A stretch of DNA of 64,000 bases, from positions 101,209 through 165,208 of the forward strand of contig DVKD01000027.1 in NCBI GenBank assembly GCA_018716285.1, written 5' to 3'. The position numbers and the translations under genes were made by a program. The notes beneath the pieces were generated by a model. The model did not search any database and had not been told where the DNA came from. It was given only the letters and a program-made list of their open reading frames with translations. Shown here piece by piece: positions 17,983 to 24,478 of this stretch (position 1 is the first letter of the stretch; every line of letters starts with the position of its first letter). This stretch comes from Candidatus Merdivicinus faecavium. GTDB taxonomy: Bacteria > Bacillota > Clostridia > Oscillospirales > Ruminococcaceae.

Positions 17983-18903
17983 TCAGAGGATGCTCTGGCC
18001 GTCTTCGGTCAGGCGCTTGCTCAAGAAGTTCGAAGCCAGAACCAGGACAAGCGATATCGTGGACTTGAACAGGCCCATAGCCGTCGATATATCGTAATGC
18101 CCCTGCATGATACCGGATTGGAAGATGTAGGTATCCAAAACCATCGCGCTCTGCCGCACCATTGCGTTGGAAAGGACATAGAGCGGTTCAAACAGGTTCA
18201 AAACGGACGCAAAGGAGAGAACAAACATGACGAGGATGGTGGGCTTCAGCCCCGGAATGGTGATATGGAGCGTCTGCTTCCAGCGGCCCGCGCCGTCAAT
18301 TGCCGCCGCTTCATAGAGCTCCGAGCTGATGCCCGACAAGGCCGCCAGGTAGATGATGGAGTTGTAGCCGACGCTTTTCCAAATGGCGATGACCGTGTAC
18401 AGCAGCGGGAAGGTTGCGTTATTGGCGAAAAAGTAGATCGGCTCCCCGCCCAGCGCTTCTATGATCAGATTTACATACCCGTTGCTGGGGGAAAGCAGGA
18501 GCATCCAGATGCCGCCGACGACGGCCCAGGAAAGGAAGTGCGGCAGGGTGCTGATGGTCTGGACAAACTTTTTGTACCACCGGACGCGGATCTCATTGAA
18601 AAGGACCGCAAGGATGATGGAGGACGGGAAAATGAACACATAGTTGAGCAGAACATAAAGCCAGTTGTTGCCGAATGCGCGCCAAAAGTTTTTCAGCCCA
18701 AAAATATATTCAAAGTTTTCAAATCCCACCCATTGCCGGAAACCGCCGATGTTGTATTCTGCAAAGGCTATGACAATGCCCGGCAAGGGAAAATAATGAA
18801 AGACTGTAAGCAGCAGCACAGCCGGCAGGACCATAAGCGTTAACACCAGATTGGTGGTTCCCAATCGGCCGCCCCTTTTGATTTTGATGGATATTTTTTT
18901 CAT
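17983..18903 (-). CDS. Carbohydrate ABC transporter permease (LplB/YteP type)
   Basis: 306 residues, first gene of the operon. Six membrane segments, starting NLVLTLMVLPAVLLLTVF; EAA loop SSELYEAAAIDGAGRWKQ near residue 200. An in-frame ATG at 18921 was passed over because the ATG at 18903 has GGAGGAG at correct spacing. It pairs with the following permease to form the membrane channel. Confidence 0.92.
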   Translation of the reverse strand: MKKISIKIKRGGRLGTTNLVLTLMVLPAVLLLTVFHYFPLPGIVIAFAEYNIGGFRQWVGFENFEYIFGLKNFWRAFGNNWLYVLLNYVFIFPSSIILAVLFNEIRVRWYKKFVQTISTLPHFLSWAVVGGIWMLLLSPSNGYVNLIIEALGGEPIYFFANNATFPLLYTVIAIWKSVGYNSIIYLAALSGISSELYEAAAIDGAGRWKQTLHITIPGLKPTILVMFVLSFASVLNLFEPLYVLSNAMVRQSAMVLDTYIFQSGIMQGHYDISTAMGLFKSTISLVLVLASNFLSKRLTEDGQSIL

Positions 18904-18956
18904 GAGCACTCCTCCAGCCATCTGATTCGAAAAGTGACGAACTTTGTTATATTCAT

Positions 18957-19040
18957 ATTATAATAACATGTCGCACATATTTCTTTGCATAATTCATGAA
19001 GATATTTGCAGATTTCACAGTATAACTAACCAGGTGGTTA
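18957..19040 (-). promoter_or_regulatory. Promoter region of the glycan operon with inverted repeat
   Basis: A TATAAT -10 lies at 18957-18962 (minus), but no good -35 is found 16-18 bases upstream (AAGAAA), as expected for an activator-dependent promoter. About 65 bases upstream lies the inverted repeat TAACC-AGGT-GGTTA (19027-19040), a possible site for the AraC-type regulator encoded next door. Functional assignment is inference. Confidence 0.5.
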
Positions 19041-19057
19041 ATAAAATCTGTAGAATG

Positions 19058-19101
19058 CAGAATTGGCTGTCCGACACAAGGATGTCGAACAGCCAATTCT
19101 G
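19058..19101 (-). terminator. Long hairpin at the end of the AraC-type regulator gene
   Basis: A 19-bp stem (CAGAATTGGCTGTCCGACA against its complement, one G-U type mismatch) with a six-base loop, starting right at the regulator stop codon. On the minus strand it is followed by an AT-rich stretch with TTTTATT rather than a solid T-run. It separates regulator and transporter transcripts. Confidence 0.7.
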
Positions 19102-20046
19102 TCACGCGTTGGATTTCTCTTTGCCCTTTTCCGAGAGGATGATCCGGTACTCTGTCGGAGATACGCCGATTGCATTTTTAAAGGTCCGATTAAAGTGGCT
19201 GACATTCTTAAAGCCGCAATCATAACAGATGTCGATCACCCGCTTGTTGGAATCGTCAAGCATTTGCAGTGCAGCCTCTATGCGCCGTTCATTCAAATAC
19301 TCGATAAATGTTTGATGGGTCACCGTTTTGAAAAGATAGCCGAAATAGGATTTCGAAAAGGCGGCCATATGGGCCACATCCTGTGCTGAAATATCCTCGG
19401 CAAAATGCTCGTCAATAAACTCCACTGCCTTTTCTATAGATTCAACCAGCCCGTTTTTCCGCCCCTTTCGTCCCTGTCCCTGACTTCCGATGCAGCGCTG
19501 CAGCATGACCAGAAATTGAAGCAGCAGCCCTTTGATCATCAGCATACGGCTTTCCGCACTGCTGCCAAATTCTGCAAGCAGCTCCTGAAGAATTGTCTCT
19601 ATCCGCTTCTGCTGCTCCGGAGGAATGTGATAGCGAACCAGCACCTCATTCTCTTCCAAAAAGAACGGCTTCAAATACGCGAAATCAAAAAGCGACTGCA
19701 CATCGTCAAAATCCTGTGCATTCTGAAGCACGAAATCTTCCAAAAACTCAACCTCATAGATTTCAACGTAATCTGTTTCATCGCAGGAAAGTTGATGAGG
19801 AACATATGGCGGAATTATCAAAACATCTCCCTTGGCAACCTCATTCTCCTTTCCATTGATAAAATGGCGGCAGCTTCCTTTTACCACATAGTTGATCTGC
19901 AGCATCTCGTGCTGATGCATGACACGAGTTAAATTCTCCCTTGTATAGCGGCGGATATAAAAGGGGATTCTTCCCAGCCGGTTTCCCTCCATAGTATGGA
20001 GCTCCACATCGTGATGGACTGGATGGCTCTTAAATAGACGATGCAT
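19102..20046 (-). CDS. AraC family transcriptional regulator with cupin sensor domain
   Basis: 314 residues. N-terminal cupin-like sensor: MHQHEMLQINYVVKG near residue 48 and KGDVLIIPPYVPHQL near 80. C-terminal double helix-turn-helix: DISAQDVAHMAAFSKSYFGY near 220 and the family signature region VIDICYDCGFKNVSHFNRTF ending in GVSPTEYR. Upstream in-frame ATGs exist, but the one at 20046 has AAAGGAGAT at good spacing. Visibly more AT-rich than its neighbours, suggesting acquisition together with the locus. Probable sugar-responsive activator of the transporter/glycosidase operon downstream. Confidence 0.9.
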   Translation of the reverse strand: MHRLFKSHPVHHDVELHTMEGNRLGRIPFYIRRYTRENLTRVMHQHEMLQINYVVKGSCRHFINGKENEVAKGDVLIIPPYVPHQLSCDETDYVEIYEVEFLEDFVLQNAQDFDDVQSLFDFAYLKPFFLEENEVLVRYHIPPEQQKRIETILQELLAEFGSSAESRMLMIKGLLLQFLVMLQRCIGSQGQGRKGRKNGLVESIEKAVEFIDEHFAEDISAQDVAHMAAFSKSYFGYLFKTVTHQTFIEYLNERRIEAALQMLDDSNKRVIDICYDCGFKNVSHFNRTFKNAIGVSPTEYRIILSEKGKEKSNA

Positions 20047-20200
20047 ATACCAATCTCCTTTTTTCATGTTCTCTCTCATCCATATATCGCTGCCAGGAAT
20101 CGGCATGAAAGAATTTATTCCCTTGATCCATTGCATCAGCAGAACCCGGAAGAATTCGAAGCTCCGTCAAAAAAAGCGCTCATTTATCTGATTACTGCTT

Positions 20201-20229
20201 ATTATATCCTAAAGTCTATAAAAATGCAA
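20201..20229 (-). promoter_or_regulatory. Promoter of the AraC-type regulator
   Basis: TTGCAT, 17 bases, TATAAT on the minus strand, giving a leader of about 150 bases before the chosen start codon. Confidence 0.75.
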
Positions 20230-20596
20230 GAAACAAATTGTTTTTGCTGCAAAATTATGTATTTTTCACTTTTTTAGTTTGGACATTCATCTTTTGTGGA
20301 CCCATAAATTGCAGGAAAACTGACAGGAACCTGCATGCAAAGGATGGATTAGCCGCCCCTGTTCTGTAAATGTATCCGCAAGAAAAACATCCTTTCCATC
20401 ATTCAGAGAACCTTCCATATGATTATTCCGAATAAGCAGCTGATTATGGCCCTGCAGCGGCAAACAGCGGCCGTATCTTGCGGCCGCCTTCCTTTTCACA
20501 TGCCAATTGCGAATTGACCGCCCTTATTGCAAAACGGAGCTGCAATAAAGGCGGCCAATTTCTTCCGTTATCATCAAAACATCCGTCTTGATGCCT
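20230..20596. other. Non-coding interval with two hairpins and a possible gene remnant
   Basis: Between the regulator promoter and the URO-D gene I find no supported gene. A minus-strand frame at 20287-20499 gives a protein-like stretch (LLIRNNHMEGSLNDGKD, then LADTFTEQGRLIHPL) but has only a GTG start without a ribosome site, and I do not recognise it; it could be a decayed gene. The interval also contains a GCGGCCG/CGGCCGC hairpin at 20467-20487 and the long inverted repeat described separately. Confidence 0.4.
20512..20560. repeat. 20-bp inverted repeat downstream of the URO-D family gene
   Basis: AATTGACCGCCCTTATTGCA and its near-complement (two mismatches) flank a nine-base loop. It lies 37 bases past the stop of the minus-strand URO-D gene and is probably its terminator or an RNA-stabilising hairpin, though no T-run follows on either strand. 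Confidence 0.6.
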
Positions 20597-21703
20597 TCAA
20601 TATTTCCCGTACAGATCCACGAGCTCCCGCACCCGGCGCAGGCGGCGCTCGCTGGAACCGGGGACAACCTGGTCGGCGACCCCCAGCACGTAGTTGGGGG
20701 ATTTTGTCATAATCTCGATGCAGCCCATCAGGTGCGCGTCGAATTCTTCGTCGCTTGTGCTGTCCTCCCGAAAATATCCCCCGGGCATCCCGCCCCAGAT
20801 GATGGTCTCCGGCAGCACAAGCTCCCGCGCCTCCTCAAGCGTGATATCCCCCACCGGCTTGGGCGTCACCGCTTCGATCACGTCAAATCCGGAACGCTTG
20901 GAGAGCTCTCCGATCAGCCCGCGCACCGTGCCGTCCTGGTGGACAAAGGAATATTTCCCGGCCGCGCGGATGCGGTCGGTCCATTTCTTGTGGTAGCCCT
21001 CCATCAGCTCATAAAAGGGCTTGACGCACTCCGAGGTGATGTTTTCCGGGATCATGATGCACTCCGCCGGGGACTTGACAACCAGTTCGCAGGCTTCGTC
21101 GAACTTCCGCTCCATCTGTTTGAGGCAGTCGAGGACGGTCTCCTCCTCATCCATGAGCATGTAGGTGAAATTCTCCACCCCGCTTGCCAGCGCCACCAGC
21201 TGCATCAGCGGGCTTTTTGGGGTATAGCAGAGGACGACGCCGTTGGTCCCCGCCGTTTCATACCGCTTTTCTGCCAGCTCGTAGCTGGGCGTGTAGACGG
21301 TATCTGCCAGCATTTCGCAGAAAAATTTCAGCTCCTCGGCGTTCTCAACCAGGTGCTTGACAACCCCCCAGCTGTAACTTTTGGCGCTGTATTCAGAAAC
21401 CTCTGTCAGTTCTCGGCCTTTGGAGCGGACACGGTGAATGGAACGGCCGCCCTGCCGCTCCCAGGATTCTTCAAAATGCGGGTGCTGCGCCGAAAACGGC
21501 TCATAGCCCTGCAGGTAAAATCCGATCCCCAGATCCCGGTGAAGATGCTGGAAGCCGTTGTCGTACCAGGTGTCCCGATACTGCGCCGGGTAAACGCCGT
21601 CCGTCTCCAGTCCGAATCTCCAATAGGTCAGATCGGCGCACCAGGGGAGCTGGTCCGGCTGCTTTTTCTGCAAAATGTGCAAAACTCTCTCACGTTCCGT
21701 CAT
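20597..21703 (-). CDS. Uroporphyrinogen decarboxylase (URO-D) family protein, likely not a haem enzyme
   Basis: 368 residues with the URO-D/methyltransferase TIM-barrel layout: MTERERVLHILQKKQPDQLP start, EECVLDCLK-like helix, MIPENITSECVKPFYE near 215, FVHQDGTVRGLIGELSKRSG near 253 and VLGVADQVVPGS near the end. The classic HemE N-terminal arginine motif is absent and there are no haem genes nearby, so it belongs to the broad corrinoid/methyl-transfer or uncharacterised branch. ATG at 21703 with GGAGGG; an in-frame TTG two codons earlier was rejected. Stands alone under its own promoter. Confidence 0.75.
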   Translation of the reverse strand: MTERERVLHILQKKQPDQLPWCADLTYWRFGLETDGVYPAQYRDTWYDNGFQHLHRDLGIGFYLQGYEPFSAQHPHFEESWERQGGRSIHRVRSKGRELTEVSEYSAKSYSWGVVKHLVENAEELKFFCEMLADTVYTPSYELAEKRYETAGTNGVVLCYTPKSPLMQLVALASGVENFTYMLMDEEETVLDCLKQMERKFDEACELVVKSPAECIMIPENITSECVKPFYELMEGYHKKWTDRIRAAGKYSFVHQDGTVRGLIGELSKRSGFDVIEAVTPKPVGDITLEEARELVLPETIIWGGMPGGYFREDSTSDEEFDAHLMGCIEIMTKSPNYVLGVADQVVPGSSERRLRRVRELVDLYGKY

Positions 21704-21792
21704 AATCAAAGCCCTCCAAAATCACAGGTTATCCTCATCATCTGCCGCCAAAAACCGGTGCAGGCCGCAGTCTCCTTCTGCACCTATTTTTT

Positions 21793-21822
21793 ATCATACA
21801 TAAATAACAGGTAATTCGTCAA
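21793..21822 (-). promoter_or_regulatory. Promoter of the URO-D family gene
   Basis: TTGACG, 18 bases, TATGAT on the minus strand. The leader contains a GGTGCAG/CTGCACC hairpin at about 21756-21783. Confidence 0.65.
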
Positions 21823-21863
21823 GAATGTGCGGCAGATGGCCGGGGCGGGTAAGGTGGGCATAA

Positions 21864-21903
21864 CAAAAAAGACAGGAGACCCCAAACGTGTCTCCTGTCT
21901 TTG
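21864..21903 (-). terminator. Terminator after mtnN
   Basis: Perfect 13-bp stem AAAGACAGGAGAC with its complement, followed by TTTTTTG on the minus strand. A T-rich tail is also present on the other side. Confidence 0.92.
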
Positions 21904-21936
21904 GTTTTTCCATGCCGGGAAACCAGGGCCGGCCGT

Positions 21937-22608
21937 TTATTCAGCCAGCATCTTGCGCACGATGGCCGCGGCGTCGCTGGCGGCGATCCGCTCGAAGGTC
22001 TCGTAGGACATCTCCGCCTCGTCGTCCGCGTTGTCCGAAATGCTGCGGATGACGACAAAGGGCACCCCGTTCGATGCGGCGGTGTGGGCGATCGCGCCGC
22101 CCTCCATCTCAACGCAGGCGGGGGCGGTGCGGGCGACGATGTCCGCCTTGACCGCGCTGTCCGCGATAAACTGGTCGCCGGTCGCGATCCGGCCGCGCAG
22201 GGCGCGCACCCTTCCCTCACAGGCGCGCAGCGCCTTTTGGGAGAGCTCCTCGTCGGCGGTAAATTCCTGCAGGTGGGGGTAGCCGATGGCGAGGATCCGC
22301 GGATCCATGTCATGGTAGACCACCGTGTCCGAAACGACGACGTCCCGCACCCGGATATCCGGCAGCGCGCCGCCCGCGATGCCGGTGTTGATTACCGCGC
22401 GCACCGCGAAATGGTCGATCAAAAGCTGGGTCGTGATGGCGGCGTTGACCTTGCCGATGCCGGAGCAGACGACGACAACGCCGGTCCCGCCCAGGCGGCC
22501 GGAGTAGAAGCTGCGGCCTGCGAGGACCGTCTCCGCGCGGTCTTCCAGCGCGTCCCGCAGCTCCTCTACCTCCAGCCCCATCGCGCCGATGATTCCGATT
22601 GGTTTCAT
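21937..22608 (-). CDS. mtnN: 5'-methylthioadenosine/S-adenosylhomocysteine nucleosidase
   Basis: Hydrolyses MTA and SAH (and 5'-deoxyadenosine) to adenine and thioribose products, clearing inhibitors of SAM-using enzymes. 223 residues, full length. Motifs: GIIGAMGLEVEEL at the start with the catalytic glutamate near residue 14, VVVVCSGIGKVNAA near 46, INTGIAGGAL near 73, and the substrate-binding VEMEGGAIAHTA near 168 with the aspartate in RSISDNAD near 192. AAAGGAA precedes the ATG. Last gene of the core block, 28 bases after spoVM. Confidence 0.93.
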   Translation of the reverse strand: MKPIGIIGAMGLEVEELRDALEDRAETVLAGRSFYSGRLGGTGVVVVCSGIGKVNAAITTQLLIDHFAVRAVINTGIAGGALPDIRVRDVVVSDTVVYHDMDPRILAIGYPHLQEFTADEELSQKALRACEGRVRALRGRIATGDQFIADSAVKADIVARTAPACVEMEGGAIAHTAASNGVPFVVIRSISDNADDEAEMSYETFERIAASDAAAIVRKMLAE

Positions 22609-22636
22609 AGTTTCACATTCCTTTGCATGAGAATTC

Positions 22637-22723
22637 TTAGAGTTCCTGCTCCTTTTTGATGCCGAAAATCAGCCGGAGCAGCCCGGATAAGTACCTGGGA
22701 CTTCTGATCACAACAATCTTCAT
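22637..22723 (-). CDS. spoVM: SpoVM, 28-residue spore coat-anchoring peptide
   Basis: A 29-codon frame beginning MKIVVIRSPRYLSGLL with a textbook ribosome site (GGAGGGG) immediately upstream. SpoVM of Bacillus is a 26-residue amphipathic helix that recognises positive curvature of the forespore membrane and anchors SpoIVA. The match includes the short N-terminal strand, the conserved proline (here position 9, one of the helix breakers), the glycine, a basic amphipathic helix and a charged tail. The position next to thiN is conserved in Bacillus, which strengthens the call. Such a short gene is easily missed in annotation. Confidence 0.88.
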   Translation of the reverse strand: MKIVVIRSPRYLSGLLRLIFGIKKEQEL

Positions 22724-22736
22724 CAAAACCCCTCCT

Positions 22737-22895
22737 TCAGCCCTTGCAGCAGCAGGCGAGCCCCCAGCCGATCAGGGCGACGCCCAAAAGCGCCAGCACA
22801 AACCGGAACGAAAGCAGCGCGCCAAGCAGCAGCGCAATCCCTGCCAGCACAGCGGCCACCGGGGCGTTCAGCCGGGAAAAGCACGGCTTCTTCAT
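22737..22895 (-). CDS. Small two-segment membrane protein
   Basis: 52 residues starting MKKPCFSRLNAPVAAVL, with two hydrophobic stretches joined by SFR and a cysteine-rich end (ACCCKG). The ATG at 22895 has a G-rich ribosome site six bases upstream; an overlapping earlier ATG abuts that site. I do not recognise a named family. It lies between thiN and spoVM, with the spoVM ribosome site starting right after its stop, so the two are probably made from one transcript, possibly in sporulation. Confidence 0.55.
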   Translation of the reverse strand: MKKPCFSRLNAPVAAVLAGIALLLGALLSFRFVLALLGVALIGWGLACCCKG

Positions 22896-22955
22896 CTTCA
22901 TCCCCCCTGCCGCGTATGGATTACACTGCATCATACGCAAAAGGGGACGATTTGG

Positions 22956-23582
22956 TTACAGAAGTTTGGTCTGGATAATCAAAAGGGAACCGTTTTCCAC
23001 CGAAACGCGCATCTGCTGCCCCGGCGCGTGCTGGTTGCTCACCCCGAGGGGGAAGGACGGTTCCAGCACCCCGTCCTCCAGGTCATATTCCGCGCCGGTG
23101 ATCCGCACGCCGGTGCAGACCCCGCCGTAGGCGAAGACCGAGAGGTAGTGGTACTCCGTGCTGAGGGCGAGCTCCCCCCGCTCTAAAATGCAGATGCGGT
23201 GGCTCTCGTCGAGCAGCCAGCCGCGGGCGTCGTGCTCCGCGAGGTAAGCGAGGGTCTGGATGTTGGCGTAGGTGTGGTCAAAGCGGCCCCCCATCCCGCC
23301 GAAGAGGAAAAACTCCTCCGCTCCGACGGCAAGGCCCTTTTTGACCGCCAGCATCATGTCGGTGTCGTTTTTGCGGGAGGGGTAGAGGATCGCGCCGGGC
23401 GGCACGTCCTCCTCCCGCACAGAATCCATATCCCCGATGATGATATCCGGCGTCAGGCCGAGCGCCGCCGTATGCCGCAGCCCGCCGTCCGCCGCGATCA
23501 GAAGGTACCCCCCTTCCGGGAGCTCCCCTTTCACAAAGCTGTAGTCCGCGATCGGGCCGGCCCCGAAAATTACGCATTTCAC
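22956..23582 (-). CDS. thiN: Thiamine pyrophosphokinase
   Basis: Transfers pyrophosphate from ATP to thiamine to form TPP. 208 residues with the family motifs IIIGDMDSVRE near 49, SRKNDTDMMLAVKKG near 70 and GGMGGRFDHTYANI near 95 (substrate and metal binding). The C-terminal beta-domain with HAPGQQMRV is intact. The start overlaps the rsgA stop as ATGA. In Bacillus rpe lies between rsgA and thiN; here it is absent. It complements the salvage operon at the left edge, which yields thiamine phosphate. Confidence 0.94.
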   Translation of the reverse strand: MKCVIFGAGPIADYSFVKGELPEGGYLLIAADGGLRHTAALGLTPDIIIGDMDSVREEDVPPGAILYPSRKNDTDMMLAVKKGLAVGAEEFFLFGGMGGRFDHTYANIQTLAYLAEHDARGWLLDESHRICILERGELALSTEYHYLSVFAYGGVCTGVRITGAEYDLEDGVLEPSFPLGVSNQHAPGQQMRVSVENGSLLIIQTKLL

Positions 23583-24463
23583 CGGCGTTTCTCCTCCTTC
23601 TGTTCCCAGTCCCTGACCTGCATGGCGTCCTCGTACATCGCGCAGTAGCTCTCGTGGCGGCTGCGGGCGATCTCCCCCGCTTCCAGCGCCGCCAGCAGGG
23701 CGCAGCCCTTTTCCACCCGGTGGGAACAGTCGGGAAAAAGGCAGTCGGTTATGTAGGAGTCAAACTCGCGGAAGCAGCCCGCCAGCTCCTCCTTGCGGAT
23801 GCGGCCGTATTTGTCCAGCTCGACGGTCGAAAAGCCGGGGCTGTCGGCCACCAGCCCGCCGTTTTGCAGCTCGTAAATCTCGACATGGCGGGTGGTGTGG
23901 CGGCCGCGCCCGAGCTTGTCGCTCACCTCGCCGGTCGCAAGCCCGATTCCCGGGATGAGGGCGTTCATGAGGGTGGATTTCCCCACCCCCGAGTTGCCGA
24001 TGAAGATGCTGAGCTTGCCCGCTAGGCAGCAAAGCAGCCCGGAATAATCCGTCTGCCCCGGCACGCTGGTAAAGACCGAAAAGCCGGCCCTGCGGTAAAG
24101 CTCCTGCAGTGCGGAGACGTCGCCCAGATCCCCCTTGGTAAAGACGAGGACCGGCTCGATCCCCTTATGCTCGCAGATGGCGATGAGCTTGTCGAGCACC
24201 AGAGTGTTCGGCTCCGGCTGGACGGCCGAAACGACCATCACCGCGATGTCCAGGTTGGCGGCCGGCGGGCGCAGGATCTCGTTTTTGCGGGGGAAGATCT
24301 CCGCGACCACCCCGTTTTCGACCGCCACCCGGTCCCCGACGAGCGGGGACCGGCCCTCCTTGCGGAAGATGCCCTTGGCCTTGCAGGGGAGGTACTCCCC
24401 TGCGTCGGTCAGCACATAGTAAAAGCCGCTCAGCGCCTTGCGGATCATGCCTGTCTGTTTCAT
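23579..24463 (-). CDS. rsgA: Ribosome small subunit-dependent GTPase RsgA
   Basis: Circularly permuted GTPase that tests late 30S maturation. 294 residues: OB fold at 1-65, then VFTKGDLGD (G4) near 108, IFIGNSGVGKSTLMNAL (G1) near 152, the GRGRHTTRH switch region near 185 and DSPGF (G3) near 207. The C-terminal zinc finger is seen as CLFPDCSHRVEKGC near 245. All expected residues are present. Follows prkC by 15 bases, the same order as in Bacillus (prpC-prkC-rsgA). Confidence 0.96.
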   Translation of the reverse strand: MKQTGMIRKALSGFYYVLTDAGEYLPCKAKGIFRKEGRSPLVGDRVAVENGVVAEIFPRKNEILRPPAANLDIAVMVVSAVQPEPNTLVLDKLIAICEHKGIEPVLVFTKGDLGDVSALQELYRRAGFSVFTSVPGQTDYSGLLCCLAGKLSIFIGNSGVGKSTLMNALIPGIGLATGEVSDKLGRGRHTTRHVEIYELQNGGLVADSPGFSTVELDKYGRIRKEELAGCFREFDSYITDCLFPDCSHRVEKGCALLAALEAGEIARSRHESYCAMYEDAMQVRDWEQKEEKRR

Positions 24464-24478
24464 TCTGTCCGCCTTTCG

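Noticed and set aside
20287..20499. 70-codon minus-strand frame as a real gene
   Set aside because: GTG start without ribosome site, no recognised family; recorded only as a possible remnant.
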